The translations under genes were made by a program, and so were the position numbers. Of a stretch of 33,210 bases of DNA, positions 7,167 through 15,100 are shown piece by piece. Within the stretch, counting starts at the first letter, position 1; the number at the start of each line of letters is the position of its first letter. Below the pieces are notes generated by a model. That model had not been told where the DNA came from, ran no database searches, and saw only the letters and a list, made by a program, of their open reading frames with translations. Source of the DNA: Microvirga sp. (GTDB lineage: Bacteria > Pseudomonadota > Alphaproteobacteria > Rhizobiales > Beijerinckiaceae); contig JAQSWQ010000038.1 in assembly GCA_029266525.1 (NCBI GenBank), forward strand, positions 1 to 33,210, given 5' to 3'.

Positions 7167-8072
7167 TCAGCTTGTCGTATCGGTCGTGGCCAGGCGATAC
7201 ACGCGCACGGCGGTGTCTCTGAAGATATGCCGACGCGCGTCCTCGCCGAGTGGGGCGACGGCCACGTCGTAAGCAGTGATCAGGTCCGCGTAGCTCGTCC
7301 ACAGTTTCTCGATCGGGAAGTTCGAGCCGAACAGGCACCGCTCCGGACCGAACAGCGCGACGGTCTCCCTGACGATGCTGGCGATATGCGCCGGATCGTT
7401 GCGGCGGACGAAAGTGCCGAGTCCCGAGAGCTTCGAGACCACGTTCGGCTCTTGCGCGAGCCGCTGCATACCCATCCGCCAGGCTGCGCGGCCTGCAGCG
7501 GAGAGGTCCTCGAGCATGCCGGCGTGCTGCAGGACGAAGGTCACCTCCGGGCAGGCCTGCGCGAGCCCGGCCGCATCTGCCATCTGCGGCGCGAAGACTT
7601 GGAGGTCGAAGCTCCAGCCGTGATCGGCGAGGCGCGCGACGTTCCGCCGAAGCGGGGGATCGGCGGCGAGGTCAGGGCGCGCCGCAAAGCGGTATTGCGG
7701 GTTGTCGTGCCAGTGCAGCTGCATGCGCACGCCGCGCATGAGCGGGTACCGCGCGAGCCGGTCGAGCTGCGGGCGCACGTCGTCGACGGTGAAATCCGCA
7801 TAGGCGACGATGGCGTGCGGCCAGCCGGTCTCATCCGCGACCGATTGGACCCAGGCGGCCTCGTCGTCGAAGCGGTGCGCGGCCCAGTTGGCCTGGACAT
7901 AGACGGACTTCCTGACGCCGGCGCCGTCGATGTCGGCAAGGTACTCGGTGATCGGATAGTCGCGCCGGATCGGCTCGTAAGGCCCGAAGATGCGCGGCTG
8001 CATCGGACCGACGAGCCACGGCAGATCCGCCTGTCGCCAGATATGATGATGCGCGTCGATGATCCCGCTCAT
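7167..8072 (-). CDS. Amidohydrolase family 2 (TIM-barrel hydrolase/lactonase-like)
   Basis: A 301-residue metal-dependent hydrolase with N-terminal metal motif DAHHHIW (His8, His10), an internal FVLQHAGML histidine and the late motif FGSNFPIEKL. The pattern fits the amidohydrolase_2 group, which includes 2-pyrone-4,6-dicarboxylate lactonase, L-fuconolactonase-like enzymes and decarboxylases. ATG 8072 is supported by the ATGA overlap with the CoxE-like gene (8069-8072); a longer upstream reading is a shadow of that gene. In this operon it likely opens a ring produced after hydroxylation by the molybdenum enzyme. The exact substrate is unknown. Confidence 0.9.
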   Translation of the reverse strand: MSGIIDAHHHIWRQADLPWLVGPMQPRIFGPYEPIRRDYPITEYLADIDGAGVRKSVYVQANWAAHRFDDEAAWVQSVADETGWPHAIVAYADFTVDDVRPQLDRLARYPLMRGVRMQLHWHDNPQYRFAARPDLAADPPLRRNVARLADHGWSFDLQVFAPQMADAAGLAQACPEVTFVLQHAGMLEDLSAAGRAAWRMGMQRLAQEPNVVSKLSGLGTFVRRNDPAHIASIVRETVALFGPERCLFGSNFPIEKLWTSYADLITAYDVAVAPLGEDARRHIFRDTAVRVYRLATTDTTS

Positions 8073-9187
8073 GCGGCACGCCGTTCGCCTTGCGCCAGGA
8101 CCTGGCGGCAGACCGCCTCGACCGAGCTCGCATCGGCGAGCTCGTCGATGAAGGGCAGGATCGCCTTGAGCGCCTCGGTTTCCGGGCGGAAATCCGGGCC
8201 GGTCGCGAGCGGCGAGAGCCAAACGAGCCGCCAGGAGCGGCGCGCGAGCCGCGCGACCGCATCGCGCATCGCCGCCGGATCGCCGCGCTCGAGCCCGTCG
8301 GACAGGATGAGGGTGAGCGCGCCCCGCGCGTAGCCGGCAAAGCGCGGCACGGCGAGATAGGCCTGGAGCGCGTCGCCGATGCGGGTGCCGCCGTCCCAGT
8401 CGCTCACCATGGTCGAGGCGGCGCCGAGCGCCTGGTCGCGGTTCTTGAGCCGGAGCGCCCGCGTGACGCGGGTGAGCCGCGTCCCGAAGGTGAACACCTC
8501 GGCCCGCTCGACCGCGTCGACGACCGCATGGGCGAAGCGCAGATGTGCCTCGGTGCGCGCCTTCATCGAGCCGGACACGTCGATGAGGAGGAGGACGTTG
8601 CGCTGCCGGAGCTTGCGCTTAAGCCGCGGCAGCCGCATCACCTCGCCGTCGTTGCGCACTGCTTCGCGCAGCGAGCGCGTGAGATCGAAGGCGGCGCCGG
8701 AGCGCGCGCGCTGCCGCCGGTAGCCGCGCCGCCGCGGCAGGAGCTCGGGCGCGGCGCGGCCGAAGCGGCGCAGCGCCTCGGCATCGCCATGGCCGCTCAG
8801 GCGCCGTGCCGAGAGCGCCTCGGCGGCCGCCGCCGCCTGACCGGCCTCGTTGACCTCATCCGAATAGAGCGGCTCCTCGTCGCCTCGGCCCTCGTCCCGC
8901 ACCCGGACCTCGTCGTCCTGCTCCGCCGTCCCTTCGACCTCGGGCGCCGCCGCACCAAGGAAGTGGTAATCGAACAAGAGGTCGAAATCGGTGCGGCGCT
9001 CCGGCGGAGGCGCGAGCGTGGCGTACGCCGACCGCCGGACGTCCTCGATCGAGCGCGGCCCGAGCAGCCCCACCGCCTGCAGGAAGGCCGTGGTCTGCTC
9101 GGGTGCCGCGGCGAAGCCGTTGGCGCGCAAGAGCGTCGGGAAGCTCACGAAGGGCTGCGCCGCGCGGGGAAGATCGAGCGCGCTCAC
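8069..9187 (-). CDS. CoxE-like VWA-domain maturation protein
   Basis: A 372-residue VWA (von Willebrand A) protein. The N-terminal half resembles CoxE (short helical region, then an acidic stretch at about 85-115 rich in Glu/Asp). The VWA domain starts near residue 197 with an intact MIDAS motif DVSGSM (Asp203, Ser205, Ser207) and continues through DWDGGTRIGDAL and LILSDGLERGD. With the MoxR-type CoxD it forms the chaperone pair that matures the metal site of CO dehydrogenase-like molybdenum hydroxylases. Overlaps of 4 bp at both ends (ATGA with coxD-like, ATGA with the amidohydrolase) show tight coupling. Confidence 0.92.
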   Translation of the reverse strand: MSALDLPRAAQPFVSFPTLLRANGFAAAPEQTTAFLQAVGLLGPRSIEDVRRSAYATLAPPPERRTDFDLLFDYHFLGAAAPEVEGTAEQDDEVRVRDEGRGDEEPLYSDEVNEAGQAAAAAEALSARRLSGHGDAEALRRFGRAAPELLPRRRGYRRQRARSGAAFDLTRSLREAVRNDGEVMRLPRLKRKLRQRNVLLLIDVSGSMKARTEAHLRFAHAVVDAVERAEVFTFGTRLTRVTRALRLKNRDQALGAASTMVSDWDGGTRIGDALQAYLAVPRFAGYARGALTLILSDGLERGDPAAMRDAVARLARRSWRLVWLSPLATGPDFRPETEALKAILPFIDELADASSVEAVCRQVLAQGERRAA

Positions 9188-10065
9188 GCGGCCGCCTCCG
9201 CCAAGAGCCCGTCGAGCCGCCCGGCGATGAAGCGCAGATCCTCCTCGTCCTTGAGCGCGACGCCGATGGCGCGCTTGAAGGCGTCGGGCCAGCGCGCGCC
9301 TCTCTGGTGAAGGAGCGTCGCGGCCTCGGCCCAGTCGACCGACTCGGCGACGCCGGGCCGCTTGGTCAATGGCTCGCGCCGTAGCCGCGTGACCGCCGCG
9401 ACAACCGCGCGCGCCGTGGTCTCGGCGACGCTCGAGGCGCGCATCATCACGATGCGCGCCTCCCGCTCGGGATCCGGATAGTCGATCCAGTGGTAGACGC
9501 AGCGCCGGCGCAGCGCCTCGTGCAGCTCGCGCGTTCGGTTCGAGGTCAGGATGACGACGGGACGCTCGTGTGCCCGCACCGTGCCGCGCTCGGGGATCGA
9601 GATCTGGAAATCCGACAGGAACTCGAGGGTGAAGGCCTCGAATTCGTGGTCGGAGCGGTCGATCTCGTCGATCAGCAGCGCGGCCTCGTCGGCCTTGCGC
9701 AGCGCCTCGAGCATCGGCCGCTCGATCAAAAACTCCTCACGGTAGATGTCAACCGGCGCCTCGCCGGCCTGGCGGATGGCGAGCATCTGGCGCGGGTAGT
9801 TCCACTCGTAGAGCGCGGCCGACGCATCTATGCCCTCGTAGCATTGCAAGCGGATGAGGCGGCGCCCGAGCACGGCCGCGATCGCTTTCGCGGCCTCGGT
9901 CTTGCCGACGCCCGGCGCGCCTTCAAGCAGGAGCGGCTTGCCCAACGCGAGCGCCAGGTACGCTGCCGTGGAGAGGCCGTCATCGGCGAGATAAAAGGCC
10001 GAGCGGAGCGCCCTCTCGAGGGTCTCCGGCCCGTCGATGCCGACGACCTGCTGGCGAACCGCCAT
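9184..10065 (-). CDS. CoxD-like MoxR-type AAA+ ATPase
   Basis: A 293-residue AAA+ ATPase with Walker A GAPGVGKT (49-56), Walker B LLIDEID (about 130-136) and the sensor region VILTSNRTREL. It belongs to the MoxR group; CoxD of carboxydotrophs is the characterised relative and assists insertion of the active-site metal/sulfur of the molybdenum large subunit. It follows the C-terminal large-subunit gene by 6 bases and overlaps the CoxE-like gene by 4 bp, so all are co-expressed. The role as dedicated chaperone for this hydroxylase is a family-based inference. Confidence 0.92.
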   Translation of the reverse strand: MAVRQQVVGIDGPETLERALRSAFYLADDGLSTAAYLALALGKPLLLEGAPGVGKTEAAKAIAAVLGRRLIRLQCYEGIDASAALYEWNYPRQMLAIRQAGEAPVDIYREEFLIERPMLEALRKADEAALLIDEIDRSDHEFEAFTLEFLSDFQISIPERGTVRAHERPVVILTSNRTRELHEALRRRCVYHWIDYPDPEREARIVMMRASSVAETTARAVVAAVTRLRREPLTKRPGVAESVDWAEAATLLHQRGARWPDAFKRAIGVALKDEEDLRFIAGRLDGLLAEAAA

Positions 10066-10071
10066 CAGCGG

Positions 10072-11094
10072 TCAGCGCCTTGCCTGCGGCCGCGCGCCGC
10101 CCTGGGCCTTCAGCGCCCGCAGCACCTTCTCGGGCGTGATCGGCAGATCGTTGATGCGCACCCCGATGGCGTTGAAGATCGCGTTGGCGACCGCGGGCAG
10201 AACCGGGTTGGCGCACATCTCGCCGGGACCCTTGCCGCCGAAGGGACCGTCCGGCGCAGGCCGCTCGAGCACGGCAATGTCGTGCGGGCAGATGTCCCCG
10301 GGGCCGGGCATCACGTATTCGTTGAAGTCGCGCGGGCCGTGGCTCGGGTCGGGGTAATACGGCTCCGGCGTCTCGTAGAGGGCGTGGCTCACCCCCATCC
10401 AGGCGCCGCCGACGAGCTGCTGCTCGACGAGCTTCGGGTTGAGCGCGCGGCCGAGCTCATAGGCCGAGTCCATGCGTACCATGGCGACCTCGCCGGTCTC
10501 GTCGTCGACCTCGATCTCGGCGACGAGGCAGGCATGGGCGTAGCAGGTCGCCGGGCTCATCTCGCCCGTCTCCGGATCGACCTCCGACAGCGGCACCAGG
10601 AAGATGCCTCGGCCCGAGATGGTCTTGCCTTGCTTGAACTGGGCGGCGATCGCCACGTCCTTGACGGCGATCGAGCGGTGCGGCGCGCCCTTGACGTGGA
10701 TGTTGCCGCGCCCGTCGGTCTCGAGGTCGGAGGCGTTGACCTCGAGCTCCTCGGCCGCTGCCTCCATCATGACGCCGCGTGCCTCGCGCGCCGCCGCCAT
10801 CACCGCGTTCCCCACCCGGTGCGTGCCGCGGGAGGCGAAGCTTCCCATGCAGTGGGGGCCGGTGTCGGAATCGGCGGTGTCGACATAAACGTCCTCGACC
10901 GGGACGCCCAAAGTCTCGGCGCAGATCTGGCGCGTCACCGACTTCATGCCCTGGCCGAGGTCGATCGACGACAGCGCCACGGTGAACTTGCCGCTCGGGT
11001 TCGAATGCACCAGGGCCTGGCTCGGGTCGCCGCCGAGATTCATGCCGATCGGGTAGTTGATGGCGGCCATGCCGCGCCCGCGATGCTTTGCCAT
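10072..11094 (-). CDS. Molybdenum hydroxylase large subunit, C-terminal half (split gene)
   Basis: A 340-residue protein equal to the second molybdopterin-binding region of xanthine-dehydrogenase-family large subunits. It begins MAKHRGRGMA, a sequence normally internal in intact homologues, and contains the cofactor contact DLGQG (GQG 47-49) and the catalytic glutamate motif GGKGPGE (Glu292). The preceding gene supplies the N-terminal region; together (about 450 conserved plus 340 residues) they make one normal-length subunit. The start ATG 11094 is preceded by a Shine-Dalgarno-like GGGAGGGGAGG at about 11102-11112 that is part of the palindromic repeat between the halves. The two polypeptides could assemble in trans; alternatively the gene is inactivated. 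Confidence 0.9.
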   Translation of the reverse strand: MAKHRGRGMAAINYPIGMNLGGDPSQALVHSNPSGKFTVALSSIDLGQGMKSVTRQICAETLGVPVEDVYVDTADSDTGPHCMGSFASRGTHRVGNAVMAAAREARGVMMEAAAEELEVNASDLETDGRGNIHVKGAPHRSIAVKDVAIAAQFKQGKTISGRGIFLVPLSEVDPETGEMSPATCYAHACLVAEIEVDDETGEVAMVRMDSAYELGRALNPKLVEQQLVGGAWMGVSHALYETPEPYYPDPSHGPRDFNEYVMPGPGDICPHDIAVLERPAPDGPFGGKGPGEMCANPVLPAVANAIFNAIGVRINDLPITPEKVLRALKAQGGARPQARR

Positions 11095-11110
11095 GTCAGC
11101 GCCTCCCCTC

Positions 11111-11219
11111 CCTCTCCCGGAGGGAGAGGTCGAGTCGGCGAAGCCGACCGGGTGAGGGGTTACGCTCTATCCGGATGGACCGTAACCCCTCACCCCTGCC
11201 CCTCTCCCTCCGGGAGAGG
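11111..11219. repeat. Composite palindromic (REP/MITE-like) repeat splitting the large-subunit gene
   Basis: A nested palindrome. Outer hairpins: CCTCTCCC/GGGAGAGG at 11111-11129 (loop GGA) and its reverse complement at 11201-11219 (loop TCC). A smaller hairpin GTCGGC-GAA-GCCGAC lies at 11134-11148. The central 15-bp arms GGGTGAGGGGTTACG (11150-11164) and CGTAACCCCTCACCC (11181-11195) flank a 16-base loop. CCCTCACCC/CTCTCCC-type modules are typical intergenic repeats of Rhizobiales. It lies in the 177-base gap between the two large-subunit halves and carries the likely ribosome-binding site of the second half. No other copy was noticed in the window. Confidence 0.85.
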
Positions 11220-11271
11220 GGTCGCGCGTGCCCAGATGCATCGGGCGAGGCGAAAAACGGTTTCCCGATCA

Positions 11272-12876
11272 TCATCGCCTCCGCGTACCGAAGACCGAGG
11301 AGAACCGCGCCGCTCCGTGCTGCGTTGTCGCCGGTGCCGGCGTAGGCTGCCGCGGCGATGGCGGCGACGGGCTGGGCTTCTGCGGTTCGAAGATGGGCGC
11401 CTGTGCCGGCTGCGGCGGGCGGTCATAGGTCGTGCGCTGCGGCGCCGGCGGTCGCGCTCCGCCCGCGGGAGTACCCGGCGTATGCGGGACCGCCGCCCGT
11501 GCGCCGCCCCCACCCGCGCGCGATGACATCCGCCTGAACTCCTCGCGGATCGGCCATTTCGCCTTCTCGGCCGCGACCTGGACGCATTCGATCAGCGCCG
11601 TGTTCTTGGCTTCCCGCCGATGGGCCTTCATGTCGCCGTCGCGGTAGGCGTTGAGGATGCGGAACTCCATCGGGTCGATGCCGACGAGATGGGCGAGCTT
11701 GTCCATCTGGCATTCGATCGCGAAGTCCACTGCCGTGACGCCGAAGCCGCGCATCGCGGTTGCCGGCACGCGGTTGGTGTAGACGCAATAGACGTCGGCG
11801 TGGACGTTCGGGATCGTGTAGGGCCCCGGGATGTGCGCGGCGCATTTGATGACCGCGTAGCTCGACAGCCGGGTATAGGCGCCGCTGTCGAAATAGCTCG
11901 TGACCTTGCGCGCGGTAATGCGGCCGTCGCGCATGACGGCGTCCTTGACATAGATGCGCTCGGCGCCGCGCGGCGAGCCGAACTGCATCTCCTCCTCGCG
12001 CCCGAGCACGTAACGCACGGGACGGCCGGTGAGCATTGCCCCGAGGATGGCGAGCGGCTCGGTCAGTGAGTCGACCTTGCCGCCGAAGCCGCCGCCGACC
12101 GTGCCGCCGACGAAATGCAGCTTGTTCGACGGCACGTCGAGGATCTTGGCGCAGGTGTCGAGGGAGAAGAAGAGACCCTGCGCGCAGGTGTAGACCACGT
12201 AGCGGCCATTGGTCTCGGGCGCCGCGACGCAGCCGTTGGTCTCCGTCGGCGCGTGCTCGATCGGCGACATCTGGTAGCGCTCCTCGAGCCCGTGGTCGGC
12301 CTCGGCGAAGGCGCGCTCGACATCGCCGAAGCGCAGCTTCTGGTGGTCGTAGCGGCCGTGATACTCGAAGCTGTTCTTCGGGTAGGTCTCGTTGACGACC
12401 GGCGCGCCGGCTTTGAGCGCCTCCTCGACGTCGAACACCGCCGGCAGCGGCTCGTAGTCGACCCGGATCTGCGCCAGCGCCTCGAAAGCCTCGCGCTCGC
12501 TGTGTGCGACCACCGCGACGACCGGCTCGCCCTTGTAGCGGACCTTGTCGACCGCGAGCGTCGGCTCGTCGTCCTTGCCGAAGTTCAAGAGGCTCAGAAG
12601 CGTGTTGAGGTTCCGCGGCACGTCGGCGCCGCGGATCACGCGCCGGACGCCGGGCGCGCGCTCGGCCGCGCCCGTGTCGATGCCGCGGATGCGGGCATGG
12701 TGGTGCGGGCTGCGCAGGACCTTGAGGTGGAGGAGGCCCGCGAGCTTGTGGTCGTCGAAATAGGTCGTCGTTCCGGTGACGTGGCCGACCATGTCCTGGC
12801 GCTGCGTCGGCTTGCCGATCTCGTTGAGGTTCTCGTCGCGCTCGTCGGCAAAGTATTCCTTGCGGAATTCCAGCAT
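11272..12876 (-). CDS. Molybdenum hydroxylase large subunit, N-terminal half (split gene)
   Basis: A 534-residue protein holding the N-terminal hammerhead domain (about 20-135) and first molybdopterin-binding region (150-450) of xanthine-dehydrogenase-family large subunits. Motifs: GGGFGGK (261-267) and AMRGFG (374-379). The substrate loop is neither AYxCSFR (CO dehydrogenase) nor AYRGAGR, so this is not a CO dehydrogenase; an N-heterocycle, purine-like, aromatic or aldehyde substrate is more likely. Conserved sequence stops near EEFRRMSSRA (about 454); the last 80 residues are a Pro/Ala/Gly/Arg-rich tail that looks like read-through of non-conserved DNA, followed by the palindromic repeat and then the second half. 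Gene order FAD, Fe-S, Mo subunit, D, E mirrors coxMSLDE. Confidence 0.9.
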   Translation of the reverse strand: MLEFRKEYFADERDENLNEIGKPTQRQDMVGHVTGTTTYFDDHKLAGLLHLKVLRSPHHHARIRGIDTGAAERAPGVRRVIRGADVPRNLNTLLSLLNFGKDDEPTLAVDKVRYKGEPVVAVVAHSEREAFEALAQIRVDYEPLPAVFDVEEALKAGAPVVNETYPKNSFEYHGRYDHQKLRFGDVERAFAEADHGLEERYQMSPIEHAPTETNGCVAAPETNGRYVVYTCAQGLFFSLDTCAKILDVPSNKLHFVGGTVGGGFGGKVDSLTEPLAILGAMLTGRPVRYVLGREEEMQFGSPRGAERIYVKDAVMRDGRITARKVTSYFDSGAYTRLSSYAVIKCAAHIPGPYTIPNVHADVYCVYTNRVPATAMRGFGVTAVDFAIECQMDKLAHLVGIDPMEFRILNAYRDGDMKAHRREAKNTALIECVQVAAEKAKWPIREEFRRMSSRAGGGGARAAVPHTPGTPAGGARPPAPQRTTYDRPPQPAQAPIFEPQKPSPSPPSPRQPTPAPATTQHGAARFSSVFGTRRR

Positions 12877-12886
12877 GGTTCTTTCC

Positions 12887-13372
12887 TCAGGCGCGCTGCC
12901 GGCCCGGGCCGGCGCTCGCCGCCGCCAGCACGGCGTTGATGATCGGCTCGTAGCCGGTGCAGCGGCAGATGTTGCCGCCGATCGCCTCGACCACCTCGGC
13001 CCGGCTCGGCGCCGGGTTCTTGTCGAGGAGCGCCTTGGCGGCCATGAGCATCCCGGGCGTGCAGAAGCCGCACTGGGCCGCGAAATGCTCCATGAAGGCG
13101 CGTTGCAAGGGGTGCAGATCGGGGCCGTTCTTGAGGCCGTCGGCGGTCTCGACCGAGCGCCCGGCGACCGCTTCCGCGAGCGTGATGCAGGAGAGATGCG
13201 GCTCGCCGTCGATCAGCACCGTGCAGACCCCGCAGGTGCCCTGACCGCAGCCGAATTTCGGTGCCGTGTCGCCAACGCCTTCGCGAATTGCAGTGAGGAG
13301 GTTCGCGCCGCCGTCGACGAAGACCGCGACATCGACGCCGTTGTGGCGGAACTGGACCGGCGTCTTGCTCAT
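12887..13372 (-). CDS. Molybdenum hydroxylase [2Fe-2S] small subunit (CoxS-like)
   Basis: A 161-residue electron-transfer subunit with both [2Fe-2S] clusters complete: plant-ferredoxin type Cys42, Cys47, Cys50 and Cys62 (GCGQGTCGVC...SC), and the helical-domain cluster Cys101, Cys104, Cys136 and Cys138 (CGFC...CRC). It passes electrons from the molybdenum site to FAD. Start ATG 13372 overlaps the FAD-subunit stop by ATGA (13369-13372); the long upstream reading in this frame is a shadow. Ten bases separate it from the large-subunit gene. Nothing in it looks degenerate, which argues that the enzyme is still under selection. Confidence 0.95.
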   Translation of the reverse strand: MSKTPVQFRHNGVDVAVFVDGGANLLTAIREGVGDTAPKFGCGQGTCGVCTVLIDGEPHLSCITLAEAVAGRSVETADGLKNGPDLHPLQRAFMEHFAAQCGFCTPGMLMAAKALLDKNPAPSRAEVVEAIGGNICRCTGYEPIINAVLAAASAGPGRQRA

Positions 13373-14190
13373 CGCTCCGGCTCGTTCAAGAGGAGACGGC
13401 GCAGATGCACCGCCAGGACCTCGCGCCGGTACCAGGCGCTGGCGATGGCGTCGGTCGCCGGGTTGGTGCCCTCGGCCGCAACCGCGAGCGCCGAGGCGAT
13501 CCCGGCGGTGTCGAGGGTTCGCCCTTCGAGCGCGCGCTCGACCGCCTTGGCGCGGATCGGCGTCGGGGCCATGGCGCCATACGCCACGCGCGCGCCCGTG
13601 GCGCGCCCGCCCGAAAGCGGCAGGTGGGCGGCGATCGAAAGCACCGAGATGCCCTTCGGTCTGACGCGCGAGACCTTGCGGAAGCGGAAGGCGCCCGGGC
13701 TCGCGGGCCGGTTCAGCGACACGCTGGCGACGAGCCCGCCGCTGCGCTCGCGCGAGGCCAGGCACTCCTCGAGCGGCGCCTCGCGGGCGCCGTAGCCGCC
13801 CTGCAGCGAGACCGTGGCATCGAGCGCGAGCAACGCCGCTGCGAAGTCGCCATAAGGGGAGGGGGCAAAGAGATTGCCTCCAACCGTGGCCGCGCTGCGC
13901 ACCGCCGGGCCTCCGATCAGCCTTGCGACCGGGTGAAGGAAATCGAGCTCCCGGTGGGCAAGGATCTGCGCCATGGTCGCACCGGCGCCGATCGCGATGC
14001 GCGCGCCGGCCGAGCGGATCTCGGAAAAGGCGCTGTCGGTCGCGCGCACGATCGTCGAAACGGCGAGGTCGCCTTCGTTGACGGCCCGCATCACGAGCGT
14101 GCCGCCTGCGAGGAAGCGCGCCCCGCGATCGGTGGAGAGCGCGGCCGCAGCCTCGCCCAGGCTGGAACATGTCTTGACGGCAATCGGCAT
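13369..14190 (-). CDS. Molybdenum hydroxylase FAD-binding medium subunit (CoxM-like)
   Basis: A 273-residue FAD subunit of the vanillyl-alcohol-oxidase/PCMH fold, with pyrophosphate-binding motifs FLAGGTLVMRAVN (about 26-38) and TVGGNLFAPSPYGDF, and a C-terminal CO_deh_flav_C region ending YRREVLAVHLRRLL. It accepts electrons from the Fe-S subunit and delivers them to an acceptor (O2, NAD or quinone; not decidable here). ATG 14190 is chosen over a longer reading because conserved sequence begins at MPIAVKTCSSLGEA. It overlaps the Fe-S gene by 4 bp and is 13 bases downstream of an SRPBCC gene. Confidence 0.92.
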   Translation of the reverse strand: MPIAVKTCSSLGEAAAALSTDRGARFLAGGTLVMRAVNEGDLAVSTIVRATDSAFSEIRSAGARIAIGAGATMAQILAHRELDFLHPVARLIGGPAVRSAATVGGNLFAPSPYGDFAAALLALDATVSLQGGYGAREAPLEECLASRERSGGLVASVSLNRPASPGAFRFRKVSRVRPKGISVLSIAAHLPLSGGRATGARVAYGAMAPTPIRAKAVERALEGRTLDTAGIASALAVAAEGTNPATDAIASAWYRREVLAVHLRRLLLNEPER

Positions 14191-14203
14191 CGTCCGTCGT
14201 TCC

Positions 14204-14647
14204 TTAAGCCGCCGGCTCGAGCTCGCGGCGGATCGCCTCGAACCCGGCTTGGTAAATCTCCTCGCCGACCATCGCGGACATCGCGGCCTCCTCGCCCGGG
14301 CGCGTCGTGAAGCGCGATTCCCAGGACCAGAAGGTGCGGTCGCCGTCGGTGACCGGCAACAGCCGCACATGGGCGACGTAGTTGAACAGCGGCACCGGCG
14401 TCTCGAGCAGGCAATAGCTGAAGGTCTGCTCGAGGTCCGACAAGGTGAGGAGCTGCTCGCGCAATTCCGAGCCGTCCCTGAGCTTGAAGCGGCGCACGCA
14501 GCCGACCCGGTCGGAGGGCGCGCTTCGCTCGATCGCGCTCGTCGCGACGGCCGGATGCCAGCGATCGTGCCCGTTGAAGTCGCGCAAGGTCGCCCAGACG
14601 CGGTCGACCGGCGCGTCGACGATGGTGCTCTTCACGACCTTCGGCAT
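14204..14647 (-). CDS. SRPBCC (START-like) family protein, copy 1
   Basis: A 147-residue PYR/PYL/SRPBCC-type protein, probably cytoplasmic, with a lipid- or ligand-binding pocket. It opens VVKSTIVDAPVDRVWATLRDFNGHDRWHPAV, a family hallmark written here in part (VDAPVDRVW, RDFNGHDRWHP), and closes with a C-terminal helix AGFEAIRREL. CoxG, an SRPBCC protein, recruits CO dehydrogenase to the membrane, so a similar accessory or substrate-binding role next to this hydroxylase is plausible, though this copy lacks CoxG's C-terminal membrane anchor. It is paralogous to the gene 7 bases upstream. Confidence 0.88.
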   Translation of the reverse strand: MPKVVKSTIVDAPVDRVWATLRDFNGHDRWHPAVATSAIERSAPSDRVGCVRRFKLRDGSELREQLLTLSDLEQTFSYCLLETPVPLFNYVAHVRLLPVTDGDRTFWSWESRFTTRPGEEAAMSAMVGEEIYQAGFEAIRRELEPAA

Positions 14648-14654
14648 CCTTGGC

Positions 14655-15092
14655 CTAGCCTCCGAAGGAGCGCTTGAGGGCGTCGAAGCCGCCCTGGAAC
14701 ACGCCGCCGCCGATGTTCGACACGAGCTCGGTCTCCCGTTCGGGGGCGCAGTCGAATTCCGCGGTCCACTCGGCGAAGGTGCGGTTGCCGTCGGTGATCG
14801 GCGTGAGGCGCAGCGTCGCGACGTAGTTGTCGACCCCCATCGGCGATTCGAGGATGGAGTAGGTGCAGAACATGTCGTAGTCGGAGAGGCCGAGCAGCTT
14901 CTCCCGCAGGCGGTCGCCGTTGCGCAGGCGGAAGTCGCGCACGCAGCCGATCTTGTCCGCTGGCTCGCCGTTCTCGATGCGGCTCTCGGCGATCGCCGGG
15001 TGCCAGTTCGGCAGGCCGTTGAAGTCGCGAACGCGGCCCCAGACGCGCTCGACGGGGGCGTTGATGACGCTCGAGGTGTAGACACGCGCCAT
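14655..15092 (-). CDS. SRPBCC (START-like) family protein, copy 2
   Basis: A 145-residue SRPBCC protein clearly homologous to the neighbouring copy: NAPVERVWGRVRDFNG matches DAPVDRVWATLRDFNG, both share KIGCVRDF/RVGCVRRF, and both share a PITDGNRTF/PVTDGDRTF strand. The C-terminus ends GGVFQGGFDALKRSF. The pair probably arose by tandem duplication and may bind different ligands or form a heterodimer. It starts 8 bases after the flotillin-like gene stop, linking the flotillin/Tm-1 block to the hydroxylase block in one transcript. Specific function is unknown. Confidence 0.88.
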   Translation of the reverse strand: MARVYTSSVINAPVERVWGRVRDFNGLPNWHPAIAESRIENGEPADKIGCVRDFRLRNGDRLREKLLGLSDYDMFCTYSILESPMGVDNYVATLRLTPITDGNRTFAEWTAEFDCAPERETELVSNIGGGVFQGGFDALKRSFGG

Positions 15093-15100
15093 GCCTTGGC

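Noticed and set aside
9490-11526. A 678-codon plus-strand open frame opposite the CoxD-like and large-subunit genes
   Set aside because: Composition is Arg/Gly/Ala/His-rich without domain motifs, and it spans the palindromic repeat; it is an antisense shadow.
11272-12876. Annotation as CO dehydrogenase large subunit
   Set aside because: The form I AYxCSFR and form II AYRGAGR motifs are absent; AMRGFG occupies that region.
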